From the IMG/VR virus record IMGVR_UViG_3300043436_001194, positions 1 through 35,181 of that record: a stretch of DNA of 35,181 nt. One strand, given 5' to 3'. Made by a program: the position numbers and the translations under genes. A model generated the notes under the pieces. The model searched no databases and was not told where the DNA came from. It saw only the letters and a list, made by a program, of their open reading frames with translations. Positions 22,745-31,220 of this stretch are shown here, in pieces. Positions within the stretch are counted from its first letter, which is position 1. Every line of letters starts with the position of its first letter. The stretch is from a virus.

Positions 22745-24738
22745 GTGAAAGCATATTCATACTAAAATTTGCAGAAGCAAAACAACCTGCATACAAGGAA
22801 AAAAGAGCCGAAGGATATATTGAATTTGGAGAAAAAAACGACTATCCTACTTACTTGTTAGACTTATTTAACAAGTCTGCAAAGCATGGTGCTATAATAA
22901 ACAACAAGGCAAAGTATATTTCGGGCAATGGTTGGGTAACCGAATCGGGTGAAGATTCAACTTTTGCAAACAAAATGATGTTAGATGTACTAACTAGAAA
23001 AGTAGCTTTAGACATTGAAACCTTTGGCGGTTGTTATTTAGAAGTTATTTGGGGGCAATTAGGCAGACAAATTGCAAGTGTAAACCATGTAGATTATACA
23101 AGGGTAAGAACCAACAAAGATAATACGCAATTTTGGTATAAAGAAGATTGGTTGGCTATTGGTAGAGATAAGAAAGAAGCAAAGGTTATTCCTGCTTTCA
23201 ATCCAAATACCAATGAAAAAGTACAAATATTATTTATAAAAGAATATAGACCTGGCGGCATGGCTTATCCGCTTCCTGGTTATTTCCCTGCATTAAACTT
23301 TATAGAAAGTGATGTAGAAGTGAGTAAGCATGTTTTGGGTAATGCTTCAACTGGCTTTACACCATCTAAGTTAATTACATTGCCAAATGGTGAGCCATCG
23401 GATGACGAAAAGAGGGAGATTACAAAAACCTTTGAAAAAAGATTTACGGGTTCGGATGGCAAAAAGTTTATCCTTTCATTTGTTACCGATGCGGCTCGTA
23501 AACCCATTATCGATGACTTAGGCGCATCCGACATGACTAAGGAAGATTTTACCGCCGTAGATACGTTAATACAAAATAACATATTTGCGGGGCATGAAAT
23601 AACTTCACCTTCATTGTTTGGTATTGCTCAACCTGGAAAGTTAGGCACAAGCACCGAGTTAAAGGATGCTTACGAAATATTTAAAAACACATATGCCAAC
23701 GATAAGCAAATGTTATTGGAAGGCGTGTTCAATATGTTGGCACGTTATGCGGGTTATAATGAGGTTTTAAAAATTATGCCTGTAAATCCTATTGGATTGC
23801 AAGTAACCTTTGCCGATTTAATAGCTATGGGTGCGCCTAAAGAATACTTGTTTGAAGTAGCGGGTATTGATGCTAGTAAGTACCAACCAACAAATGAGCA
23901 AGGCGTTCAAGTTCCATTGGGTGCAACAAACGAGGCTTTGCGTTCATTAACGGGCAAACAACATCAACAATTGCTTCGCATTATTAGACAAGTAGGACAA
24001 GGCAAATTGACAAAAGAAGCCGCAACCGTAATGCTTAAAAGCGCACTTGGTTTAAGTGATGACGATATAAATACAATGTTAGGAGTTGATGAATTACCAA
24101 CTCAAATGTCGGCGCAAGACGAGGTAAGCATATTTGCCAAGTTTGGCGATAGTAAGCAAAACTATAATGTACTTGTATCTCGTGTAAGGTTTAATGACCA
24201 AACGGAATTACAAGCCTTTGCCGATGTTACACAAATAGAAAGCAATGTTTTGGATTTAATTGCAAAGGATAAGCGTATTACCCCAGAGGTAATTGCCGAT
24301 ACTTTAAACGTAACCGTTAGAAGGGTTACCGATATTATAAGCGCGGCAATTGAAAAAGGTTTAATAAGTACACAACAAACTACAATAGGCAAAGGCGATC
24401 AAACTAACATTGTAATAGAGCGTAAACTAACACAACCTTTGGCAAAGATTGTTGAGCAAATAAAGCCACAAACTACACAATTTTTGGTTCGCTATTCTTA
24501 CGAGTGGCTTCCAGAAATACCTGCCAATGAACGAAATTCGGCGGCGCATCCTTCAAGGGATTTTTGCAAACAATTAATGACTTTGGATAGGCTTTATTCA
24601 AGAGCCGAGATTGAACAAATATCAGCGCAAGTTGGATATAGCGTGTTTGATCGTAGAGGCGGATGGTGGAACGATGACGGTACAAATAAGCCACATTGTA
24701 GGCATAGGTGGTTTTCTCAAATAGTAACAAGAAAATAA
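22741..24738 (+). CDS. Portal protein with winged-helix and MuF-like C-terminus
   Basis: 665 residues, longer than a usual portal (400-500). The first 400 or so match HK97/SPP1-type portals: N-D-Y-P-T-Y-L-L-D-L (about 33-42), A-K-Y-I-S-G-N-G-W (about 57-65), D-I-E-T-F-G-G-C-Y-L-E-V-I-W (about 91-104), and the I-T-S-P-S-L-F-G wing near 286-293. Residues about 500-545 (L-D-L-I-A-K-D...I-A-D-T-L-N-V-T-V-R-R-V-T) look like a winged helix. The last 70 have S-R-D-F-C-K-Q-L and R-G-G-W-W-N-D-D-G-T-N-K-P-H-C-R-H-R-W, the ending of MuF-type minor head proteins. It is the DNA entry ring and possibly recruits a minor head function in the same chain. Confidence 0.8.
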   Translation: MSESIFILKFAEAKQPAYKEKRAEGYIEFGEKNDYPTYLLDLFNKSAKHGAIINNKAKYISGNGWVTESGEDSTFANKMMLDVLTRKVALDIETFGGCYLEVIWGQLGRQIASVNHVDYTRVRTNKDNTQFWYKEDWLAIGRDKKEAKVIPAFNPNTNEKVQILFIKEYRPGGMAYPLPGYFPALNFIESDVEVSKHVLGNASTGFTPSKLITLPNGEPSDDEKREITKTFEKRFTGSDGKKFILSFVTDAARKPIIDDLGASDMTKEDFTAVDTLIQNNIFAGHEITSPSLFGIAQPGKLGTSTELKDAYEIFKNTYANDKQMLLEGVFNMLARYAGYNEVLKIMPVNPIGLQVTFADLIAMGAPKEYLFEVAGIDASKYQPTNEQGVQVPLGATNEALRSLTGKQHQQLLRIIRQVGQGKLTKEAATVMLKSALGLSDDDINTMLGVDELPTQMSAQDEVSIFAKFGDSKQNYNVLVSRVRFNDQTELQAFADVTQIESNVLDLIAKDKRITPEVIADTLNVTVRRVTDIISAAIEKGLISTQQTTIGKGDQTNIVIERKLTQPLAKIVEQIKPQTTQFLVRYSYEWLPEIPANERNSAAHPSRDFCKQLMTLDRLYSRAEIEQISAQVGYSVFDRRGGWWNDDGTNKPHCRHRWFSQIVTRK

Positions 24739-24739
24739 A

Positions 24740-25318
24740 ATGAGCAGCAATACACTACTAATTACAGTACAACAGATTAAAGATAGAACAGGCTTACATT
24801 CCAACGTGGATGAAAAGCAAGTAAAGCCCGATATTAAGTATTGTCAAGATGCTTATATCTTACCATTGTTAGGCACTGCATTAATGAACAAACTTCAAGA
24901 CGATATTGAGGCAGGTTTACCAATAGGAAACTATTTAATATTGTGGCGTGATTATTTATTAGACGCCTTGACTTATTATGTATTAAGCGAAAGCCCAAAC
25001 ACATTAACGTACCAACTTTACAACAAAGGATTGGTTCGTAAAAGTTCGGACAATACAATCAATCCCGATGTACAAGAAATTATAAGCGAAGCTAATAGGT
25101 TTAAGAAAAAGGCAGAGTTTTATGGTCAAAAGATGGCTAACTATTTATTAGAAAACCATACTTTATTCCCTGAATATGATGAACCTGGAACTGGCATCGA
25201 CATTGAGATTCCAAAAATAAACGCATACACAACTACTTTTTATATGGGCAATGATTGCAAATGTGATAATGGTAGTTATCAGGTATCGGATTCTAAATAT
25301 AAAAAAGGATGCAGATGA
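24740..25318 (+). CDS. Head-tail connector (gp6-like, putative)
   Basis: 192 residues. The N-terminal two thirds are helical (I-K-D-R-T-G-L...Y-I-L-P-L-L-G-T-A-L-M-N-K-L-Q), typical of gp6/gp15-type adaptors that attach below the portal. The C-terminus carries a beta segment and three Cys (C-K-C near 172-174 and one near the end), perhaps a metal site or disulphide. It starts one base after the portal stop and its stop overlaps the next small ORF (ATGA). Confidence 0.65.
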   Translation: MSSNTLLITVQQIKDRTGLHSNVDEKQVKPDIKYCQDAYILPLLGTALMNKLQDDIEAGLPIGNYLILWRDYLLDALTYYVLSESPNTLTYQLYNKGLVRKSSDNTINPDVQEIISEANRFKKKAEFYGQKMANYLLENHTLFPEYDEPGTGIDIEIPKINAYTTTFYMGNDCKCDNGSYQVSDSKYKKGCR

Positions 25319-25449
25319 GCAATAAGACTTATCATTTGAAAAATCAAGAGAAGTTACAAAAATTTATCGAGCAGCAAAAAAAGAAAGATGACCTTAAACC
25401 AAATAGTCAAAAGAATAAAAGCAATAGCAGAGGCACACGAGCAAATTAA
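25315..25449 (+). CDS. Small Lys/Gln-rich hypothetical protein
   Basis: 44 residues, coupled by ATGA to the connector stop and overlapping the next gene by 62 bases in another frame. It is highly charged: Q-E-K-L-Q-K-F-I-E-Q-Q-K-K-K-D is probably one helix, followed by an Asn/Ser/Lys tail. It fills an otherwise unexplained 69-bp gap. No homologue was recognised, and low complexity keeps the call tentative. Confidence 0.4.
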   Translation: MSNKTYHLKNQEKLQKFIEQQKKKDDLKPNSQKNKSNSRGTRAN

Positions 25450-25852
25450 TACGTTTGTGTTTGGCGACATTGACGATGCTTTGCGTTTAGATATAGTTTA
25501 TCCCGCTTGTTTTATGCCTTACCCTAGTGAAAGTATTTCAAGCGTAGACGATACAATGGCGGCTAGTTTATTTTTTATGGATAGAACCGTACAAGGTGGA
25601 AGTGAAACCGATAAAACCTATAACGAATTAGAGGTAACAAGCGACATGAGAGAAGTGGCAAAAGATATATTTGCCCAATTGCTTTACCAAAAATACAATC
25701 CTATTTGGAATGTATCAAAAGATTGCACAATTACTTTGACCAATGAAAGCGAATTAGACTATTTAGCAGGGGCGCAGTTATCATTCACCATTAAATTACC
25801 GTACATCGCAGACCGTTGCGCAGTACCTACAAATTACAATTATGGCACTTGA
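25388..25852 (+). CDS. Putative tail terminator/completion protein
   Basis: 154 residues. A helical N-terminus (M-T-L-N-Q-I-V-K-R-I-K-A-I-A-E-A-H) is followed by a beta-alpha core with Y-P-A-C-F-M-P-Y-P (about 38-46) and an end strand L-S-F-T-I-K-L-P-Y. The layout fits tail terminators that join tail and connector, and the position between connector and fibre genes agrees. It overlaps the next gene by 11 bases. Confidence 0.55.
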   Translation: MTLNQIVKRIKAIAEAHEQINTFVFGDIDDALRLDIVYPACFMPYPSESISSVDDTMAASLFFMDRTVQGGSETDKTYNELEVTSDMREVAKDIFAQLLYQKYNPIWNVSKDCTITLTNESELDYLAGAQLSFTIKLPYIADRCAVPTNYNYGT

Positions 25853-26207
25853 TAAACGGATTGACCAATTAGCGGCAACGATACCAGTATTATCGGACTT
25901 GTTGGCTATTTACGATGTAAGTAATATTGGTACTAAAAAGATTACTATTGCTCAATTAGTTGCTTTAATTAATTCAAGTAGCATTACTACTATTTGGGTA
26001 AGCGCTACGGATAGCAATGTTATAAGTGATGCAAGATTAGTTGGTAGGATAGTTTCTTTGGTTTTAATAGGCGGCATAGGTTCGGGGCAAATTATAACAA
26101 GCGGAACGCCAACGGGTGATCAATTACTATTTGATACCGCAGCAGGAACTTTACAAAGAGAATATAGCTTTTCGGCGGGTGAAACAATAACAATTCAATA
26201 CATATAA
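25842..26207 (+). CDS. Small tail fibre/appendage protein
   Basis: 121 residues. The start A-L-D-K-R-I-D-Q-L and D-L-L-A-I-Y-D-V-S-N-I-G-T-K-K-I-T-I (about 19-36) form an element often repeated in phage fibres; the C-terminal half is beta-rich and ends in Y-I. It precedes the large fibre and overlaps its start by 1 base (TAATG). It may be a collar or adapter for the fibre. Confidence 0.5.
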   Translation: MALDKRIDQLAATIPVLSDLLAIYDVSNIGTKKITIAQLVALINSSSITTIWVSATDSNVISDARLVGRIVSLVLIGGIGSGQIITSGTPTGDQLLFDTAAGTLQREYSFSAGETITIQYI

Positions 26208-29200
26208 TGAAACAACTATTAACATTTTTATTCCTTATTTCAAGTTTTGTTTCCTTTGGGCAATTTGCACCAACTTCAGCCAAGACTAAGTTTGTAAACG
26301 GTATTGGTATTGGTAGTAAAGATACTAGCCAATTTACGGCGGCGGATACTATTGCCTTAACTATTGCAAGGGATTCGGTTATGTATTATAGATATAGAGG
26401 CTTTTGGCGACCTATTGCAACAGGCGGTAATTTAAGCGCATATAAGCTCATTAGCGACACTTTATTTGCAAATGGATATACTACAAGGGCAAGACTAAAA
26501 CAAGGCTTAGATAGCCTTGCAGCTACGAAAGGAACGGTTAATAGCGTTGGGCTTACCATGCCATCGGCTTTTAACGTGGCAAATAGCCCAATTACTACAA
26601 GCGGAACTTTAGCGGTTACGGCGGCGGGTAATGCTACCCAATATATTCGCGGTGATGGTGTTTTAGCTAACCTACCTACAAGCGGAGAGGGTGGCGGTGC
26701 ATCGGTATCATACTACTTAAACGGTTCGGTTAATCAAGGTACTATTGGCGGTGTTACTTATTACGAAATGAATAAAACGCCTATAATTGGGGCGGGTACG
26801 GATTTTACAACAAGTTCTAACGGATATATTGCATCTTTTTTAACCGATGCTAACGATCCCGCTTTGTTGAATATCCCTGCAGGTAATTGGAACTTTGAAA
26901 CATTTTTTGAGGCTTCAAGTGGTGGCGGTAGTCCAACTTTTTACATTGAATTATATAAATACGATGGTACTACCTTTACCCTAATTGCATCAAATAGTAC
27001 AACCCCTAAATTGATTAATGATGGTACGACTATTGAGGCTTATTTTAGTGCATTAGCAGTACCGCAAACTACATTAACATTGACGGATAGATTGGCGGTT
27101 CGTATTTATGTAACTACGGCGGGGCGTACAATTACATTACATACCGAAAATGGACATCTTTGCCAAGTTGTTACTACATTTACAACAGGCTTAACGGCTT
27201 TAAATGGCTTGACCGCACAAGTGCAATACTTTGCAACGGGTACAAGCGGAACGGATTTTAATATTTCAAGTGCAACGGCTACACATACATTTAACTTACC
27301 TACTGCATCAGCTACCAATAGAGGTGCTTTATCAAGTGCAGATTGGACTACATTTAACAATAAGATTGGGGCGGGTGATACGGCGGCTATGTTGTTGCCT
27401 TACTTGCGCAAAACCGATACGGCTTCAATGTTAAGCCCTTATTATAGAACTGCAACCGCAAACGCTGCATTAGCAACTAAATTAAACATAAGCGATACGG
27501 CGGCTATGTTATTAGGTTACACAAGGGTTCAAAGATTTACCGATTCACTTACCAATGTACAAAGTAGGATTCAAACAAAACAAAACATTTTAACCCTAAC
27601 AACAACAGGCACAAGTGGGGCGGCAACATTAACAGGGGCTACGTTGAATATTCCGCAGTACCAAGCGGCTTTAACCAACCCTGTAACAGGTACAGGTACT
27701 ACCAACTACCTACCTAAGTTTACAGGTGCAAGTACAATAGGGAATAGTCAAGTGTTTGATGATGGTACTAATGTACTTGTAAATACTACGACAGTAGGTG
27801 TAAATGGTTTATTGCAAGTTAATGGTAGTATTGGATTACGGGGAAACACTCAAATTAGACAAGCAACAAATGCAGATGGGAATAGTTTGCAAATTTTTGC
27901 TACACAATTTGTTGCAGGTTTAATAAATAGCTCATCATATAATTACACAGGTGGTGGTTTAATTGCATCTGTTGCAGCAGGGGATAGCTTTACGTTATTT
28001 GACGCAGGTAGAAATACGTCAACAGATGGTAGAGTTAAAGTAATTAATACGAGTTCGGGCAATACTTCTTTGACAGTTGAGAAAAATGGCGTTTACACAT
28101 TAATTGCTTCTACTGTTGGTAACGTATTGATTGGCACAGCAACAGACAATGGTGCGAGGTTGCAGGTGGCGGGAAGTGCAACTATTAGTAGCACATTAGG
28201 AGTTACAGGTGGAATTAATCAAGGTTCAGGAACTTTAAATTATAACGCAAACTTTTACACAGGCGGTGCAGTTGCTTCTTATGTTCAAGTAAGTAATGGT
28301 AGTACAGGTAGTGGTTCAGCAAATGGCTTACTGTTAGGCTTAGATGGTACAGGAAACGCTTACGTTAATCAGCAAAGCAATTTTGATTTATACCTAAGAA
28401 CAAATAACACAACAAGATTAACAATAGCAAATTCAGGCGCAGCTACGTTTAGTAGTAGTGTGACAGCAACGAATGGTACGTTTACAAATGGAGTAAATAG
28501 CACATCAAATGTTACGATAGGAAGTGGTGGTGGTTTTGGTGTTTCAAATTCTACTACATTAACACTAAATACTCCAAATGGGGGTGGTCAAATTGCTCCT
28601 GCATTTATTGATTATAAGTCTAATGGTACTACTGTTTGGAAAGCGGGTATTACTTCTACAAATAATGGACAAGTATTTTATAGAATTAGTGATGCAACTA
28701 GTGATATATTAACCATAGCCTCCACAGGCGCAGCTACGTTTAGTGGGGCGGTAAGTGTAGACGATGATGGCTCTACTATCAGCAAGGTTCTTGCTTTATT
28801 TGGCAATTCAGCAAACAGTCGTTGGGACATTAGAAACGCAGGAAGCCCTACAAGTAGAAGAATTTTATCGGGGTATGTTGGTTCAAGTGAGAATATACGA
28901 TTTGACCCATTATCGGGTGCAGCTTCTTACATTAATAATGGTGGTGCATTTTTGATAAACACTACTACTAACAACGGAACAGATGCTTTGCAGGTGGCGG
29001 GGAGTGGTACGTTTAGTGGTGCGGTTACATCTAATGGCACTTTTGTAGCTGGTTTAATAGGAGGAAATATTCAATTAAAAGGTTCTACTGATGGGTTCTT
29101 AGGAGTAAATAATAGTAATACACTATTTTTAACAGATTGGGCTACTGCTTCTAAAGGTTTACAAATAAACCTCTCAACAGGAGCAGCTACGTTTAGTAGT

Positions 29201-29638
29201 TTAGCAGGTACGGGAACAAGAGTTGTAGAGGCTTCAAGTGCGGGATTGCTAAGTGCAACTAAGGTAATTGATGCGGGTACTTTTACTCCTACAATAGCAG
29301 ATAGAACTAATTTTTCAGGCGGCTCGTTAAACCCACAACAATATATTAGGGTTGGTGATATTGTTACTGTTTCAGGATGGGTTCAATTAAGTCCTTCAGC
29401 AGGAGATACTTGGACAGAACTTTCTCTTACAATACCAATTACAGGTTCAGCAACAGGTGGAGATCAAGGATATATTGGGGCTGGTACGTGGTTAGACGGG
29501 TTTCAAACAGCAAGTAATACGGCAAACGTAAGACCAGTTGCCGTAAATGTTAGAGGAACAAAAGTTTTTCTTTCATTTTACCCAAAAAGCACATCAGAAG
29601 GAAATCTTTCTTACACTTTTACATATCGAGTAGATTAA
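26207..29638 (+). CDS. Large tail fibre with N-terminal signal peptide
   Basis: 1143 residues, Thr/Ser/Gly/Ala-rich. Residues 1-18 (M-K-Q-L-L-T-F-L-F-L-I-S-S-F-V-S-F-G) are a Sec-type signal with a Bacteroidota-style cut before Gln19. Residues about 20-480 hold repeated Asp-Thr-Ala-Ala-Met-Leu units; about 480-1040 contains repeats like L-Q-V-A-G-S-A-T-I-S and A-A-T-F-S-S/G. The last 125 residues (D-A-G-T-F-T-P-T...Y-I-R-V-G-D-I-V-T-V-S-G...Y-T-F-T-Y-R) resemble a receptor-binding C-terminal domain of phage fibres; no S74 chaperone domain is seen. A signal peptide on a virion fibre is unusual, since virions assemble in the cytoplasm. It may be borrowed from a host surface protein. Confidence 0.75.
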   Translation: MKQLLTFLFLISSFVSFGQFAPTSAKTKFVNGIGIGSKDTSQFTAADTIALTIARDSVMYYRYRGFWRPIATGGNLSAYKLISDTLFANGYTTRARLKQGLDSLAATKGTVNSVGLTMPSAFNVANSPITTSGTLAVTAAGNATQYIRGDGVLANLPTSGEGGGASVSYYLNGSVNQGTIGGVTYYEMNKTPIIGAGTDFTTSSNGYIASFLTDANDPALLNIPAGNWNFETFFEASSGGGSPTFYIELYKYDGTTFTLIASNSTTPKLINDGTTIEAYFSALAVPQTTLTLTDRLAVRIYVTTAGRTITLHTENGHLCQVVTTFTTGLTALNGLTAQVQYFATGTSGTDFNISSATATHTFNLPTASATNRGALSSADWTTFNNKIGAGDTAAMLLPYLRKTDTASMLSPYYRTATANAALATKLNISDTAAMLLGYTRVQRFTDSLTNVQSRIQTKQNILTLTTTGTSGAATLTGATLNIPQYQAALTNPVTGTGTTNYLPKFTGASTIGNSQVFDDGTNVLVNTTTVGVNGLLQVNGSIGLRGNTQIRQATNADGNSLQIFATQFVAGLINSSSYNYTGGGLIASVAAGDSFTLFDAGRNTSTDGRVKVINTSSGNTSLTVEKNGVYTLIASTVGNVLIGTATDNGARLQVAGSATISSTLGVTGGINQGSGTLNYNANFYTGGAVASYVQVSNGSTGSGSANGLLLGLDGTGNAYVNQQSNFDLYLRTNNTTRLTIANSGAATFSSSVTATNGTFTNGVNSTSNVTIGSGGGFGVSNSTTLTLNTPNGGGQIAPAFIDYKSNGTTVWKAGITSTNNGQVFYRISDATSDILTIASTGAATFSGAVSVDDDGSTISKVLALFGNSANSRWDIRNAGSPTSRRILSGYVGSSENIRFDPLSGAASYINNGGAFLINTTTNNGTDALQVAGSGTFSGAVTSNGTFVAGLIGGNIQLKGSTDGFLGVNNSNTLFLTDWATASKGLQINLSTGAATFSSLAGTGTRVVEASSAGLLSATKVIDAGTFTPTIADRTNFSGGSLNPQQYIRVGDIVTVSGWVQLSPSAGDTWTELSLTIPITGSATGGDQGYIGAGTWLDGFQTASNTANVRPVAVNVRGTKVFLSFYPKSTSEGNLSYTFTYRVD
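28439..29197 (+). repeat. Dispersed 15-bp repeats inside the fibre gene
   Basis: GCAGCTACGTTTAGT occurs exactly at 28439-28453, 28730-28744 and 29183-29197, each coding A-A-T-F-S. TTGCAGGTGGCGG also recurs near 28160 and 28990, coding L-Q-V-A-G. Nucleotide identity beyond codon need suggests recent internal duplication, offering sites for recombination and fibre-length change. Confidence 0.7.
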
Positions 29639-29661
29639 TAATTTAAACCCCAAACACAAAT

Positions 29662-29991
29662 ATGAAACAAGTACTATTAATCATCGGTTTAGCGTTCACC
29701 TTAAACGCATCAGCCCAACAAGTCGATACCGTTGCAAACGCAATACAAGTAAAACCAGTGCTTTACAATGCTTTGCTTAAAGATACGGTGTATCAAGTTA
29801 GTTGGACGGTATTAGGCATCCCAAGACACGATACAAGCGGAGCAAATTCTTACATTCAATTATACGACCGTAAAGCAAAAAGCATAGGGCAAATGAACAT
29901 CCAAATCCCTAATGCCGTAATAGTTGCATGGTTAAATGATACAATTATTGACGATTATATCTTAAAATACTTAGGTTTGCAAAAAAAGTAA
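29662..29991 (+). CDS. Small exported protein
   Basis: 109 residues. Residues 1-18 form a signal peptide (K-Q-V-L-L-I-I-G-L-A-F-T-L-N-A-S-A) with a probable cut before Q-Q. The mature part (about 90 residues) is beta-rich and unrecognised, with Y-Q-V-S-W-T-V-L-G and Y-I-Q-L-Y-D-R-K. It lies between the fibre and the lysis genes. A periplasmic helper of fibre function, lysis or superinfection exclusion are possibilities; none is shown by the sequence. Confidence 0.6.
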   Translation: MKQVLLIIGLAFTLNASAQQVDTVANAIQVKPVLYNALLKDTVYQVSWTVLGIPRHDTSGANSYIQLYDRKAKSIGQMNIQIPNAVIVAWLNDTIIDDYILKYLGLQKK

Positions 29992-29992
29992 T

Positions 29993-30238
29993 ATGAAAAA
30001 ACTATTATTCATGGCTGCATTATTCGCAGCAACAACAAGCAAAGCGCAAAAGCAAGATTCTTTGGTACTTCAAATTACTATTGATACTACTACTTTTAAA
30101 AATGTGGTGGCATTAATTCAAGAAAACATCAACGGTAATACAACAACGGGTAAGCTATTGCTTCAAAGCATTTTAGCACCGCTTTACAATAACGCAAAGT
30201 TGGTGGCTGATAAACCAAAAGAAACTATTAAAAAGTAA
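29993..30238 (+). CDS. Small exported protein
   Basis: 81 residues. A signal peptide (M-K-K-L-L-F-M-A-A-L-F-A-A-T-T-S-K-A) ends before Q19. The mature 63 residues begin with Q-D-S-L-V-L-Q-I-T-I-D-T-T-T and end in a Lys-rich tail. The start is one base after the previous stop. With the fibre and the 109-residue protein it forms three consecutive genes with Sec-like signals. Function unknown. Confidence 0.6.
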   Translation: MKKLLFMAALFAATTSKAQKQDSLVLQITIDTTTFKNVVALIQENINGNTTTGKLLLQSILAPLYNNAKLVADKPKETIKK

Positions 30239-30242
30239 CACA

Positions 30243-30470
30243 ATGCAAGAAAGCCTAGAACAAAAGATTGATAAAATTTATGTCGCTTTATTAGGCGATG
30301 AATTTGGTAGCAAAGGCATAGTTGATAGGCTTTTGGATGTAGAAAAAGAAGCCAAATTAAGCAAAAGTTTTAGGCAAAAAACAATGGCTGGGCTTTCATT
30401 TCTTGTTGCTTGTGGAACTATCCTTGCATGGATAGGAGATAAAATTTTTGAACTATTAAAACATAAATAA
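30243..30470 (+). CDS. Holin-like protein, XhlA-type layout
   Basis: 75 residues. A charged amphipathic helix (about 1-45, E-S-L-E-Q-K-I-D-K-I-Y...L-L-D-V-E-K-E-A-K-L-S-K-S-F-R) precedes one membrane span (about 49-70, G-L-S-F-L-V-A-C-G-T-I-L-A-W-I) and a short basic end. XhlA-type haemolysin/holin proteins have this architecture and sit beside an endolysin. It belongs to a run of lysis-type genes at 30243-32225. Confidence 0.6.
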   Translation: MQESLEQKIDKIYVALLGDEFGSKGIVDRLLDVEKEAKLSKSFRQKTMAGLSFLVACGTILAWIGDKIFELLKHK

Positions 30471-30471
30471 A

Positions 30472-30687
30472 ATGAACGAATCAAAGTTATTTAGCGTAAA
30501 CACAAAAGACATTTTAAAAGGTTTATTGATGGCTATATTAACCCCAGCTGTTTTTATCCTTCAACAATCCCTTGAAGCGGGAAGTTTAAAAATTGAATGG
30601 CATACCGTATTACTTGCATCCGTTGCGGGTGGGGTAAGTTATTTAGTTAAAAACTTCTTTACACCGCCTACAAAGGAAGTAAAATGA
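30472..30687 (+). CDS. Small membrane protein, possible holin
   Basis: 71 residues with two membrane spans (about 14-31, L-K-G-L-L-M-A-I-L-T-P-A-V-F-I-L, and 46-60, V-L-L-A-S-V-A-G-G-V-S-Y-L) and a short polar loop. The start follows the previous stop by one base. Two-span proteins of this size next to an endolysin are commonly holins or antiholins. Which of the three or four candidates here is the true holin cannot be told from sequence. Confidence 0.6.
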   Translation: MNESKLFSVNTKDILKGLLMAILTPAVFILQQSLEAGSLKIEWHTVLLASVAGGVSYLVKNFFTPPTKEVK

Positions 30688-31214
30688 GAATCAATATAAG
30701 TGAAATAGCAAAGCTATTACTGATATACCTTATTGGTATAGTATTACTTATATGCCTTTGGTCTTGTAATTCGGTAAATAAAGTATTGGCAAACGTGGAA
30801 TCGGTACAAAAGGTAAGGGCGGCAACCGATCCGCTTTACCCCTGTGCCAATGATTCTTTGGTATTCATCCATGATAGCACAATAGTAAACAATACCGAAT
30901 ACATACGCGATACGCTAGTAAAGCAAATAAACGATACTACCTTTGTTTATTACTATGATACGGCAATAGTTTATAAAACCAATACAAAGACTATTAACAC
31001 CGTTGTAGTTGATAAGCGCGAAGCAAACAAGCTAAAAGATAGCATTAACGCCTTACGTTTACGCGAAGCAAAGCTACAAGGTGCAATACATGAGCAAAGG
31101 CTTGAATACAATAAGGTAAAGGATAGTAAAAGCATTTGGCGAATGATAGCCATTTGTTTGTTTATAGCATTTATAGGATCGGGAATAATTAAATTAATGA
31201 AAATAATAAAATAG
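30684..31214 (+). CDS. Putative unimolecular spanin (u-spanin)
   Basis: 176 residues. N-terminus: hydrophobic segment 11-27 ending L-W-S-C28, a permissive lipobox that would anchor the protein to the outer membrane. Middle (30-145): Asp/Thr-rich beta-like stretch followed by a charged coiled coil (K-R-E-A-N-K-L-K-D-S-I-N-A-L-R-L-R-E). C-terminus: a membrane span at about 150-170 (W-R-M-I-A-I-C-L-F-I-A-F-I-G-S-G-I-I). An N-terminal lipoprotein signal plus a C-terminal inner-membrane span is the architecture of T1 gp11-type u-spanins, which fuse the two membranes at lysis. Neighbours are holin-like genes and the endolysin. Lipidation is inferred: Trp at -2 of the lipobox is non-standard. Confidence 0.55.
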   Translation: MRINISEIAKLLLIYLIGIVLLICLWSCNSVNKVLANVESVQKVRAATDPLYPCANDSLVFIHDSTIVNNTEYIRDTLVKQINDTTFVYYYDTAIVYKTNTKTINTVVVDKREANKLKDSINALRLREAKLQGAIHEQRLEYNKVKDSKSIWRMIAICLFIAFIGSGIIKLMKIIK

Positions 31215-31220
31215 TAAAAT

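Noticed and set aside
27231-27434. Alternate-frame ORFs inside fibre, portal, tape measure and capsid genes on either strand
   Set aside because: They lie wholly within long, well-supported coding frames, lack coupled neighbours or recognisable motifs, and have compositions expected of shadow frames.
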